In this document: positions 1 to 12,522 of the stretch, in pieces
How the letters are laid out: every line of letters begins with the position of its first letter
How positions within the stretch are numbered: position 1 is the stretch's first letter
Assembly: GCA_028532985.1 (NCBI GenBank)
Contig: JANCIK010000008.1
Location: forward strand, 372,001 to 436,000
Direction of reading: 5' to 3'
DNA: 64,000 nt
DNA from: Stropharia rugosoannulata
Taxonomy: Eukaryota > Basidiomycota > Agaricomycetes > Agaricales > Strophariaceae
The notes under the pieces: generated by a model
Database searches by the model: none
Seen by the model: the letters and a program-made list of their open reading frames with translations, nothing else
Told to the model about the DNA's origin: nothing
Position numbers and translations under genes: made by a program

Positions 1-1775
1 GTGACCAACAACTCCTGGAATAACCGGCGAAATGCTGATTTTTCTCCTTCTCCATATGCGACTGATATCTTGACATCCAAAAGTCCAAGTAGCGAGTACG
101 ATGAGTCCTCCTCTCTGGTGACTTGACGTTGAGATGCCATTTGTAAAATTCGACTAACGGATATGTAATCCATCTGTCCAGAGCGACATTTCCCCAGCTC
201 CTCTGCGGTAATACTGGTCTCAGCGGTGACCAGAGATATAATGGCGCTGTCGCTATCTGTTCCAAGCACTTGCCACTGTCGATTGTAAAAGGATACGTTG
301 TGTGGCGCAAGTAGTTCCTGCAACGTCCATCCACGAGTAAACCAGGAGTCATGTATACCATCCCCAAGAGCTTCTGTCTCAGATAGATAGGTGATGCATA
401 TGCGAGAGCCTCGATACCATTTGTACATTGAGCGTATTGATTCGTCAAGCTCGGAACTGCTCTCCTTGTTAATGCAGACGGAATCAACCCAGCCAAGGGT
501 CATTTTGTATTCATCGGCGGCTACGCGGCAGAAGTTTGTGACTTTCTTCCACCCACGCTCATTCTGAAAGCGGCCGTTCCAGGTGTTAAAGACGACCTCT
601 CCAGGAGACTCGCGGATCCACGTATGAGATAAGATGGCGTAAGATGCGACTTCAGATATTGCTTCCGCTACCAGGTTATTTAATTTGTCGCTCCGATCCA
701 AGTAAGTGAAGCCAATATCGCGTAAGCCAAGGGCTTTGTTCCACTCCTGTTGAAACCCTGGGGAAGTAACATTCTTCTGTACGCGTGGGATCAGGATGCG
801 AAATATATCGTCGCGCCCAATTAACTTGATATTGGATCCGTCCGCATCGAATTCCAGCATCCGGATTGGCATATTATTGTTCACATGTGCGCGAGTGCGA
901 TGCTGGATCATCGATGCCAGCTCAATATCCATAACTGGCAATGGGTTGTGTATTAGTTGAAGCGCGCTTGGAGACCTCTCAGGCTTCTGGCTCAGCGCTA
1001 CAGTATACAGGACATTAGTTTGGTCCCCAGAAGTCCATTCGAAGTGTAACATACATTCTCCAGAACGATCCGTGTCGTCCAAACTGGGTCCACTATTGTT
1101 AGATTTGTTTTCTAAAACTGAACCAGTCAGAATCCCCCGTAACAATCGAGGGCGACTCCTTTACCTAAGGGCGTCTTTGATGCGTTGTCTGCCTGCTGTA
1201 TTGCGGCAAGTACACCTACTCTAACGAAATTGTTTAACGCCGAGATGAGTTTGTTCCCTTCATCACTCGCAGCGGCTATTTTATACCGTAGTCCCGTCAG
1301 AGTCAGAGAATCTTTATGGAAAGTTTACACAATCCCACCTTTTCTTAGCTGGGTCTCTAGGTGGTCTATGGATGATATCAGTCAAATAGCACAAAAAGCA
1401 ATTTTTACGTAGCATTGCGTACCATCAGGGATATGTAGATGTGCTGAGAGAGTAGGCTGCATGAGTTTAAGAATGCAGGACAATATCTGTCCTTCCATTG
1501 GGGCTGTAGAGCCTGTGCTACGATATCCTGGAGTTACTCAGTCAGGAAAATGAACGATTAGTGCCTGATAGAGATAAGGCTAGCGCACCGTCGTCGCCTG
1601 GATTATGGGAGTGTGGATCTCGAGGCAATGGCGTATCCATTTCGTGGCACTTGTTTGGAAAGGTATCTGAAATAACGTGGGCTGGTCTGTAGCTTGTATG
1701 AGAGCGAGATGGTTGTGAATTAGGCCTTGACTCGGCTCCAGAGGAAGCTATATACGGGACCGACACGTGTTTCAA
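1..1775 (-). CDS. HET-domain protein HET-A, 3' end outside the window
   Basis: Partial gene of the local HET family (HET domain proteins trigger fungal self/non-self cell death). It is read on the minus strand. Exons by comparison with the four other copies: 1589-1775, 1423-1527, 1339-1365 (27-nt microexon), 1165-1275, 1055-1111, and 1-997 running off the window. Introns all begin GT and end AG on the coding strand and all are phase 1; the last (998-1054, 57 nt) is a multiple of three and stop-free, so it could also be read through. The HET core is visible (YAILSHTWIRESPGE, then GWVDSVCINKESSSELDESI, then WFTRGWTLQELLAP). The frame is open to the window edge. The ATG at 1775 is the only start in frame for exon 1 upstream of an internal ATG (HEMDTPLP), but the N-terminus is the least conserved part, so the start is uncertain. 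It is the only family member on this strand. Confidence 0.85.
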
Positions 1776-4700
1776 TCACTCTGTTCCTATTCCCGCGAGT
1801 GACACTGCTGACAGCCATGCATTTTATAACGGTATAACATGACAAGTGGTATGATATGTGGTATGATATGTGGTTAAATATATCTATCTTAATCAGATAA
1901 AGGTGGGATAAAGATAAGAAATAGCCCTGGGGTTTAAGGAAAACATAGTGCCACTTTAATATGGCTTATATATAGACAATACGAGGCCGTAATCTCAAAG
2001 GCAGACCACAACCATGACGTACACTTGTGGAAGTCTATCATTGATAGAAAAGAAAGTACAGCCATTAGCACAGAACTTTATCCAGACATATTCTTTGTGT
2101 CTCTACAACTAGGTTCAAGATCATGCATCATGGTTGATTTCATTTCATGGCACAAAGGGACAAATTTGAACACCCACGTCGATTGAACATTGAATATTGA
2201 TCACTGCAGCCCTCTGGTTTGTCTTCCGATGATACGGCGGCGGAAATCCAACATTTTTCTGACTCTGAATCTACATGCGAAGAAAGTGACACAACACACC
2301 AACGACAAGGACTAGACATACATTTGTTATGTTCGGTTTGAGATCTAAGATGCGATATATAATTCATTTGTCCAGAGAGAGAATGCTTCTTTGTGATACG
2401 GATTGCCCGTTCAAGCAGCCTAGCCTATGTCATTGTAACCCATGCTTTGTAGTGTATTAGCGATATATCTACATACCTTCTCTTTTTGATCGTAATTCAC
2501 CTACGTTCAACCTTCTTCAAAAATTCATTCAAACATCTCGCATAATTATCGATAATTCTGCAGGCCAGGGTCCGCTACAAAGTACCGGTTCTCATTATTA
2601 ATGACCTTGCCATTGTTAGCCATTCACCAATTGTATAATTATATAGAGACCATACTCGGCTATACGTCCTTCCTGTCCTATCTGGGCTGTCAGTGAGATT
2701 CACCAACACCATCTAGTCACGTCTAGACCCTTGCACAGGAGGAAGAGACAGCGCATTGGCTGAGATCATGCCCGCGGGATTGCATGGTCAGAGCGCATAT
2801 TACTCATTTCAGACTTCTGTCATCAACAAGAAGCAGGTCAATACATCTGGCGCCGCTGATGGTTGTATGTACACCGAGAGCACTGGTCTTCCTGGCTCCT
2901 AAACGTTTCTCTTGGCTTATTTTTGGTAGTATAACCGAGCACTACCAAAGAGATTTTCTGATAGATCAGGGTACCGTGCCGTCGTCGTTGGATAATAAAT
3001 AATAGACACCTCTAGACTGCTCACAGATGGTCCGAAGCAATGAGTACTTATGTAGTTAACATTGTCAGCTCGCCCCCATGTCAGTCAAGTAGCTTCTCTG
3101 AGCCATGTACTACATATTCCCGTCCACGGGTGCCTCTGAACATGAGTGGTTGTTCGGCTTTTCTGTCCCCCATGCAGACGTGGCATTGATGACCTTCTGT
3201 TGCTTCTTACTACCCAGCAACCTCTACTTCCTCACTATCCTTGACTAAATCACCTTCCTGGGCAATGTAAGAGTGCCACCGGCGTTCTTCTCTCCGCTTC
3301 TCAGTTGCTACAAATAGAGACGCGTGCCGGAGCCTTATTCCCCGTCGCGGATTAGATCAATTCAACGAAGCACTTTATGCCTCCAGCCCTACGATAAGAG
3401 AATAATATGTTGATTATTTCCTTCACTTGCATCTTCGAATGAATCAAGCTGCCTGTCATTGATACCCAGTTGAGAAGTAAATATACCATCTTCTACTGAA
3501 CATCAGACACAGCCGTCAGTAGACCGCCGCTACAAATCCCGGTCGTGGTTGTGCCTCGGCTCGTCTCTGACCACCACAATTTACCATATACGGGAGGTTC
3601 GCTTGCATCGCGTTATCTCCAGCAAACCTATCCTATCCACACGAAATTTAACGCATTGGACACCTTACCCTGCTAGTCGAACTGCTTCAATAGAGTCACG
3701 GTCTAAGGTCATCGAAAGTTAAATGCGGGAAGGTGCATATGACTTGTGTGTATCACCTATATCGGTTTATCGTCTCGCGGGTTCCGATGCCAACGTTAAC
3801 TTGTAGCTTATCTGCTGGCCGCTCCTCATTGGACAGCGAGCAGCTACAGTACACAAATATACAGCAGACGGATGGACCTGTTCCGGTATTTAATTGTTTT
3901 CAGTGTCTTCCGTATGTTAGATACAGTTAAACCGAACACGGAGCGGATCCGTATCGCGCAATACATCGTGTATCGTACACATTTACACTTCCCTTTTCCG
4001 TCTCCATTAGTGAAAGTGGATTCACGACCAACCAACCGCTCCGCTTGCGCCGGCCTCGCCGCACGCACATCCCAACTCGCTCACTGGCTCCAATCATTCA
4101 GCAAGCTTCTATGCAGTGGTGCCTTCCGCGAGGGCGTCTCCGTGCCTTCCTATCCCCCGCGGGCCGGACGCGTCTGACGCCCTTCCAGGCTTCTCTGAAT
4201 TTGTCCCTTCATGTCCTCGCTGATCGTGCCTGCCTGTCATCCGCGTTTGTACGCGGGAGGCCCCGGTGCCTCAGGCTAGAGCCGGGAAATTGACTGCGGA
4301 AGCGTCCCATGCATCAGGAAGACGCGCTGTGGAAGCGCGAAGCGCGAGTCTGCTGAGCGAGACCAGCGCCACGTTTCGCGTTCATATTCGTCGCAGGTCG
4401 GGCAGGCTGGCAGCGCGACCTGCCTGGTGGAGCGAATCGCAATGATGGCGTGGTTCGTTCGCGAATCGCATGGCCAAGATACAGAGTGACTAGATTTTGC
4501 CCTTCAAACAAGCTACCCGATTCCCTTAATGTGCATTATATGGACCCGTATCGGAATGCAGCGGTGTCGCAGTCGGAGTATGCCCGCCCGCAGTGTACAC
4601 GCGTTCACAAGTCCGAGCATGAAAGCGCGTTTATTACCAAAATGAGAAATATGGCGTACATACGTGCAGCCACAGGCTCGCCTCATCCGCCCATCCTTTA

Positions 4701-7700
4701 TCATTGCGCCATTCTGCCACGAGGCGCGTGTTTGAGCGGGACGGGTACGCGGACGGGCGTGGCGCCATAGGGTAATGCCTAATCCTACTTAATTCGGCTT
4801 GGGCTCGCGCCACGCTTGCCCACACAGCGCGGGTTGCGGATAAAGGAGCACATCGCGCTTTATCCCTATTCTCGCGCCTCTTCTTCGGGTAGGGGCTGGC
4901 TGTACATACTGCACACTGCACCGCAGGTTCGCATCGCGTTCCCATATATGCCGGCGGGAAGCTGCACTAGTCCAGGGCCGTCCGCGCCTAAGTGAACGCC
5001 CGCCCAAGCTGTTGGTCCCGTCGTCGGAGTTTCATTTTGCACCCTCGAAATTTTCCGGGTCGGGGCAATGCAGTGTCATACAGTCTGATACAGTACAGCT
5101 TTCGTATCGGTATAATCATCAGCATAGTATTGTCTAGTACCGATAGTGAACACGCCAGCGCACTAGTGGCTCGGTCAAGTAGGCCAAGGCGAGCGTGGCA
5201 CACACAAGTGCAGCCACGGGCGACTGTGTTAACATTTGCTTCGTTTTCGCCGGAACTGCGAAATTATAATGCACCGCATTACATTCTGTCACATTCTGTC
5301 TGAGCTAATGAATCACGCCATATGAATGTTGCTTGCATTACATACATATGTACCACATTTGCAACACCCCGTCAAAACACACCGGAGCACCATCATCAGC
5401 CTCCACTTGGCCTCCACTAGCCTACATAGTCCAGGGCAGCTCTGGCACATGCTAACAACTGCACCGGGTCAGGTCTCAAGCACCAAGTTCCTACCGAGCG
5501 AGGGACCACCCAGTTTGCAGCTGTGACCTCCAACTCTCCCATGCATACTTATGCATACACAGACACACACAAGCTCAAACGGCCCGCATAAAAAGCCCCC
5601 GCTTCACAGATAATCGCTCTCCTGTGATAATATGGGTCCAGTGAATCCCGAAGACAGTAAACGTACCAAGGGGTGCATGTCGGCCGGGCGCAGCTCACGA
5701 TGCACAGTGACTCGCTTCTCAATTGGTTCTGCAGACTCTCGGAGCTCGGGCTGCCGGAACCGGCATAGTCTACCATTCCGGCTCCGGCGGAGAACAGCCC
5801 TCTTAACTCAGACTAGCATATGCGACACGGTAAATGGTTCGTGGAGTCGAAGCAGCATGCATGCAAGCCAGCAAGTCAGTTCGTTCCTGGCACGCAGTCA
5901 AGCGGGCAGCCAGTTCAGGCAGACTCCGACAGGTTTGAGTGACACCCCGTTGGCAGAGGCGATGGAAGACGCGCGTATGCAGGGTATTACTACGTAGAGC
6001 AAGTAAATTAAAGTCGGGTATGTAGGATAGAGCAGAGCAGAGTACGCACCGAATTTGGGCCGATGAAGTTGACAGTCCCGGTGTGTATATTCTTGATTCT
6101 GTACGTGTACCAACGAGCGGGTGCAGCCGTTAGCTCTCTGCTTACCTTTGTGGGCCCGGCGCGACAGGACACCTCACACACATGCGAAAATCATTAATCA
6201 GATATAAATGTGAATGCCAATAAAAGCATATACATAATACATGTACATATTGGTAAGTCTTTTTGTCATTGCCGGCGCCTAAGCCCGCCTAATGCTAGGA
6301 ATCTCCCCCCATTGGATCAAACGCCATTTAGATGTATCATGTATCAGAATTCATCCTTGAGTTACCGTAGATTAATACCCATACAATACTGCCCAATGCT
6401 GAGCATACATGCTGCGCTTGGCGTACGCACGCACGTACAAATGCTTGCAGGCATGCAGGGGACACGGGCACACGCCCTGAGCTGCCCTGAATGTCGCGTG
6501 CGCAGCGGGCGCTCGGCAGGAACTCAGCAGGCCTCAGACATAATATTCCCGCTGAACTTATGTCCTTCCAAGGAATTAGAAACTCGTGTACTACATATGT
6601 AGAAGGCTCGGCGCCTCGCCCACGGCTGCATCCGTTCTAAGAAGAAATGAAGAAAGCAGTATACGCACGCACCCGCGCAAACAGAACTGTGCTTACACCT
6701 CTCTCCCTCTTTGGTCGGCTTCGGGCTGGCAAACGCATATGCGTGGTCCGTTTCCAACGAAGTAATTGCCCTTTCAGAAAAAAATATGTATAATAACCTC
6801 TGCCCTTTTACGCGGCTCGGCAGGGCCTAGGGTCTACCGTCACTGCTTACCGACACCGACAGGGTCTGATCAGCGCGTGAACAATAGGCATCGAACAAGC
6901 CGGGCGCATTATTTTATGTACATATTGCACTGCGCCTGGGAGATCCTGGGAACCGTCAGTCGAAGTTACGAGTGGATCAGCCGTCGGCGGCGGCGGAGCT
7001 TGGGAGAGAGGAAAGTGAAGGAAGAGATATGATGCGGCTATGCGATGACGCTGCGCTAACGGTTTATTAAGGGACCGGTGTCAAGCCCTGCTGCCTGCTG
7101 AGTGTAGCCGGGTCGCGAACTACCTTGTGTGTTTTATTTTACTGCAGACATCGTGTATGCACGGGCCGCAGTGAAAGACGGACGGAAGGACATACAGACA
7201 GGCTAGTCAAGTTAGCGAGCAGGCTGTCGAGCAGCCCGTTCGTTTTTTTTAAAAAAAACTCGTGAGTATAGTACAGCAAACCTCATAGAATGGGAGATAG
7301 ACGGTGCCGCTGGTGCAATCACTTCGCGATACACAAGTAGCATTGAAAAACCTAGAGCAGTCCGCACATGCATCAGTCACCAGTCAGATAGGTGGGTTAG
7401 ATGGGTTGAATAGGTAAATCACAGGCCGGGGTATTAGAGTAAAATAAGGAGTAAAATAAGGATGGACACAGGTACATCATACGTGCCGTGTGTCTTCAGA
7501 GTAGATAGAACTAGACTATCACTATTCATAGATCAAGCCGTATGTACTGAGCACTCCCCTGCTCTAAACCATATGGTGACCGTATGCAAGTTAATACTCC
7601 AGATAACCGCTATTCTTAGCCTAGCAGAGGCACCGCGAAGAAAGCCCGGCTGGGAGGGAGATAGGTTCCGTGGCCCATCCGTGCGCACTATAACCATCTG

Positions 7701-10700
7701 ACCCAGAGCGCGTGGAATGGGTACAAGTATAGCTTGAACCTGATCAGCGGTGGGGTGGGGTGGGGATTACCCATCCGCGCCCCCCGCACGGACCTCAATA
7801 TAGACCACAGGTACGACATCGATGTACATAGACTGGATCAGATCCAGGGTAGGAAGTTGGAACCGTATGCGTGCGCTCTGCGTTATTCCTGTTTGTATCT
7901 TTAATACGCTATTCAAATATTCATATCTGTATCTCTCTACGCATGCGGTGTTCTATTTCTGTATGTGTGCGTGCGTGCGTGCGTGAATGCGCATGTGGGT
8001 TGAGCCTGTTCTATTCCGTTCCATTGTACTCTATCATATTCTATTCTATGCACATACGCATAGTATTCTATGTATGCACTTATTAAGTCTATTTCGATTC
8101 CAGGGTGCCACTGCTCACTGCTCAGTCTATAGTCTTGCGCCCACTACGCATAGTGTTGCATACTATTTATGCCAGAGGTTATACTATACGCGGAGTCGGC
8201 TTGCATGGTGCGGACCACTGCTTCGTGATGAGGCCCGCGAGGGGGACGACGTCATCCGGTTTGTTTCGGTAACGAATCAGGTACGCATGCGTAGAGGAAG
8301 CGGAGAAACAGCGAGGCTTCAGCGCACCGCGGGTGCGCGGGATAATGAATTGGAACATTAAATTATCCGTTGAGTCATTAAATCAGGCGTTGAGACAAAT
8401 TGGATGAGCCGTTGGGACATTGAATGGGCGGGGAAAGCGAAGGGCCCGAAATTATATTCAGGGCGAGGGAGCGGAACTGTGCGTGGAAGAGCTCAACGCT
8501 CAGGGGAACGAAGCACGATCTAGAAGGGAAAAGAAGGGAGTTTACGAAGGCGTTGATATGGGGAGCACCAAAGGCCGGTTGGGCAGACAAGGCAGGGGCA
8601 GGGGCAAGAAGGGGAAAGAAAGAAGGGGTACGAAGTCGAGATTCGGGAGGGCGGAAGGCAGAAGTTAGGAATCAGGGGTGTTGTAAGGGGAAGGCCGAGA
8701 AGAAGCAACGCCCTGCCCCGCTCACGATATCCCCGGTACGCGCTACCCAGCGCACCCCAGGCCGGGAGGGCGCGCGCCGGGTCTGGCTCGTACCGGATGA
8801 GGACCGCGGATGGTATGGATGTACCAGAAGGTACCACGTGAAGCCAGGAGTCCGCTGGGTGCCCTGGTCCATACATACTGCTCGATCGAGTCTCTCCATC
8901 CCCTGGACCGTGAGTGGGTGCGTATGTAGGTGGATCGATGGGTGGTTGCAGCGCTGGCCAGGGTTATTGTATACATTCTATTCAACCTTATCTGACTCGG
9001 ACGCGCGCCTATTGTCGCGTCGTATACCGTGCATACACCAATCTCTTTTGTCGTGTTGTATGTTATTCAAGTTCCATCATGGGCGGGGTCTACTCTATGA
9101 CGGGGTAGATAATTGTCATGCTCTATACATAATGCATTATACCGGGCCTATTGTCGCGTTCCGTGGAAGTTAATTGTCTGTCGCGTCGCGTGGTATTGTA
9201 CATACATCTGTTCTGTATACACTACATTACAGTAGAATACAGTGTTGATTCAACCCCCTTCGCATCCGTGGCCAGGACAGATGATATCATCCCCGCAGAG
9301 TCACGGACGGCCACCACCACGGACGACAAATCTTCATGCATGTACATACACAATTAACTAGCGCTGGCTCACTCACTCAGCATCCTGAAAGTTATTGTGC
9401 TGGACCGGCGGGGGTAGGCTCCTGGCTACATACCATTGACCCGTCCCAGCGCGCGCGTGCGAGCTGCGTACGTAACATTCATAGTATGCATACGCGAGGC
9501 TAGCACCGCACCGCATTGCGGTTCGGTTCGCCCTGTGGTAGCCTATGGGCAGCGGCGCGTACGCGTACGCGTTCCTTACACCGCACCGACCGTCTCTTGC
9601 ACCGGACAAGTTAGTACTGACCGTTACCACCACCACCAGCACTGCATCACGTCGCTTTAGCCTGCTTCATCTTTTTGATTTTTAATTTTTAATTCACCCA
9701 GGGACCAGCAGAGGTGAGGACTCATCATTAATCATTAATCAGGCCTCAGGCCTAAGGATGCACCTCGCATGGACTCGTACCGGTCGCTTCTTCACTGAAG
9801 TCTGAGGCCCGGTGAGACTCAACCCGCGCGCTTTCCAGGCACGCCGTTGTTCAGTCTTCTTTAGTCTTCTTTACTCCTCTCTAGTTTTCTCTACATACTC
9901 TTCTCTACGTACGTATGTACATACATGCATAGTGTCGGCCGGTCATCCACCTCCAGCCTGCAGCCTCCGCTGCATATCCAGCCGTACTATCAATGACCGC
10001 TGGTGACCGCTGGTGGATCTGCGATCTATGACCATCCACTAGTCGCCGGAGGTGGGTGGCCGGTGGTGGTAGTTTTATTGTACTAGTGGCCAGCATGTAT
10101 CAATATCAGCACCAGCATCAGTATCCGTATCAATATCGACATCACAATATCAGCACCAGTGTCAGCATAGGCCAACACCACAGGAATGCAGGCACAGTGT
10201 GCCTCAGAATAAAGATTAGGCCAGTCGCCACGGTGCTTGGTGGTGGTGCTTGGTGTTACATATGTAGGTTCTGGTGGTTCTGGTGGTTCTGGTGGCTCAG
10301 GCCGGATTAATTGAAATCAGGTGCATAATCATTATGCATTAACGTTTTATTAGAAATTGGTTATTCAATGGTTATTGGTTATTGATCGAACGAACAAATA
10401 ATCGAATTATTCTTACACATGGTTACTAGAAATAATAGTTTCCATGTACGCATTACGATTACACGCGTCCGTGTGGAGGTCTATCCATAGATCCGTCCAT
10501 CGGCAAAATGGAGGAGGATTGTGGAGGACTGGAGGACTGGAGGACTGTGGGGGACCAGGCAAGTCCGCCGTGTATTATTTTTATGATGGCCTATTATGTT
10601 GTATGTGCCTATTATCTATCCCCTATTATTCCTATTATATTATACCTACCTACCATATGATCATACCTATTATGCGCCTCTAGAGGCCTGTGGTGCCCTG

Positions 10701-11460
10701 TGGGTATATATATAACCCGGGTGGGTGGGTGGGTGTCTTTATCGCTCAAGTGAAAGCTCCTGCCTTCCCCTCTGTTAGTACGTGCCCTCTCTGGTACTTC
10801 CTATTCTGAGTTCTTACCAGTTCTTACCCGTAGTCCAAGCACGTAAGCGAACAAAGTAACCTATAAACCAACCAACCCAACCAACCAACCACCCAGCCAA
10901 CAAAGCAACCCACCCAACCAACCGAACAAAGCAACCCAAGCGAACTAGTCCCAGCTCACCCGAACTATCACCCGACCGAAACGAACGAATTGATTGATAG
11001 CGATAACCCGAGAATACACCCGGCGTTCCCACCCCTTGTCACTTGAGTCTTGCATATATCATATCATAAGTATATATCAGGCCGGTTATATATCAGCCCG
11101 TTTACTTATATATCCGACCGTTTATATATCAGACCGTTTACTTATATATCAGGCCCTTCCTTGTCACCGTCACTGACCCATCCACCGCTTCGCTTCGTAT
11201 TGCTTCGCGTGCCTTGCCCAGGCTCGAGCATACTTAACCTACCCGCACCGCCGCACCCTTATCCCCACCCACCCCACCTACTCCACTTCCCTCGACTCTC
11301 CATTCCCTTACTTTTTTCGTTTCGTTCGTCCCGTCCCTTTCTGTTGACGACGACGACGACGTGTAAACGCTAGCTAGCTTAAGAGCTACCATCACCGTCG
11401 ACGCTACCACCACCACCACCACCAACACCACCACTACCACCGACATAAAGACAAACAACG
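1776..11460. other. long gene-poor interval with simple repeats
   Basis: No coding gene can be supported in these 9.7 kb. Open frames are short, overlap on both strands and carry no recognisable domain. Seen here: a short tandem of TGGTATGATATG near 1843-1880; a run of T followed by A forming a small palindrome near 7242-7260; GGGGTGGGG runs near 7750; hexamer-type ATCAGCACC/ATCAATATC repeats near 10085-10180; TTCTGGTGG triplet repeats near 10268-10300; AACCAACC repeats at about 10860-10935. The 249-codon frame at 8424-9173 has a biased, low-complexity composition with no homology I recognise. Spliced genes with very short exons cannot be excluded. Confidence 0.5.
11055..11160. repeat. AT-rich tandem repeat upstream of the peptide-precursor gene
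   Basis: About five imperfect copies of a unit resembling TATATATCAGGCCGTTTACT lie in tandem roughly 300-400 bases upstream of the start codon of the secreted repeat-peptide gene. The units alternate TATATATC with [A/C]G[A/C]CCGTTTA. They might be promoter elements or simply a minisatellite. Confidence 0.6.
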
Positions 11461-12522
11461 ATGCGCATCGCAACCGTACTAGCAGCCGCCTCCGTCCTCC
11501 TCGCGTCCGTGCACGCCGCCCCCGCCCCCGCGCCCGTACCCGCACCCGTACGTCCTTTCCGTGGTATAACGTATGGTATGGATAGACGCTGACCGTGTTC
11601 CGTTCTCTTTCTCCCTCCCCTCTTCTTCGTCTTATCATTATCATCCCTCCACGCCTTATCCTCTCGTCACGCCCACGATGACGACTCCCGCTACGCCCGC
11701 GCCCACGACGATGCCCGTGCCTACACCCGCGCCCTGCTTACCGCCGCCCCGTTCCGATACTGATACGGAAACTGATCCCGATGTCGATGTCGATGTCGAT
11801 GCCATTCCGCCCGGACCCGGACCCGGACCCAACCCCACTCCTACCCATACTGTCATGTCCACTCGTCACTCACCCCCGTCGCCCGCCCCCGTCGCCCGCA
11901 TCGCTTGCCGCCGCCGCTCGCCGCCCCGCTCGCTCACGACGCCGCCGACCCACAGAACGCCGACGCGGCGCCCGGGATGCCGGTACAAGGCTGGAAGAGA
12001 GAAGCCGATGCCGAGGCTGGGTATCCCAGTCAAGGATGGAAGCGCGAGGCTGGGTACCCCAACCAGGGATGGAAGCGCGAGGCTGGGTATCCTAACCAAG
12101 GATGGAAGAGAGAGGCTGTGGCGGGGATGCCGACGCAGGGGTGGAAGAGGGAGGCGGAGGCGGAGGCTGAAGCAGAGGCGGGGTACCCTAACCAAGGGTG
12201 GAAGCGCGAGGCGGAGGCGGAGGCGGGGTACCCTAACCAGGGATGGAAGCGCGGTACGCCCGTGCGGGACTGGAAGCGCGAGGCGGGGATGCCGACGCAG
12301 GGATGGAAACGCGAGGCGGGATATCCTAACCAGGGGTGGAAGCGCGAGGCGGAGGCTGAGGCTGAGGCTGAGGCTGGTATGCCGACGCAGGGATGGAAGC
12401 GCGAAGCGGAGGCTGGGTACCCCAGCCAAGGGTGGAAGCGCGAGGCAGAAGCGGGATACCCGAACCAGGGATGGAAACGCGAGGCTGAAGCGGAGGCGGG
12501 ATACCCTAACCAGGGGTGGTAG
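11461..12522 (+). CDS. secreted Kex2-processed repeat-peptide precursor (alpha-factor-like layout)
   Basis: Two exons: 11461-11547 and 11956-12522, joined in phase 0, predicted 217 residues. Exon 1 encodes a signal peptide (MRIATVLAAASVLLASVHA, then Ala/Pro-rich). Exon 2 encodes 14 tandem units ending in QGW-KR: seven GYPNQGW, two GYPSQGW, three GMPTQGW, one GMPVQGW and one degenerate GTPVRDW. Each KR is a Kex2-type dibasic site; all units but the first and the degenerate one begin with 1-5 acidic-Ala dipeptides (EA, once EADAEA, once EAVA), the substrate of Ste13-type dipeptidyl aminopeptidases. The last copy ends directly at the stop codon, as in alpha-factor precursors. The start follows an A/C-rich leader (ACAAACAACG-ATG) typical of fungal 5' UTRs. 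Function is not known: pheromone-like signal, KEP-type secreted peptide, or a ustiloxin-type RiPP precursor are all possible, but no UstYa-like tailoring gene or receptor is visible nearby. Confidence 0.85.
11548..11955 (+). other. 408-nt intron of the peptide-precursor gene
   Basis: Exon 1 runs into an in-frame TGA at 11590 and must be spliced. The donor is GTACGT at 11548. From 11585 to 11953 there is not a single AG; the first one is the acceptor CCCACAG at 11949-11955, which restores the exon 2 frame exactly. At 408 nt it is much longer than the 50-66 nt introns of the HET genes. Confidence 0.7.

Noticed and set aside
8424..9173. 249-codon open frame
   Set aside because: No domain, no plausible promoter or splice pattern, overlapped by other frames of similar length on the opposite strand.
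11055..11160. CRISPR-like array
   Set aside because: Units are contiguous without unique spacers; it is an ordinary minisatellite in a eukaryotic genome.
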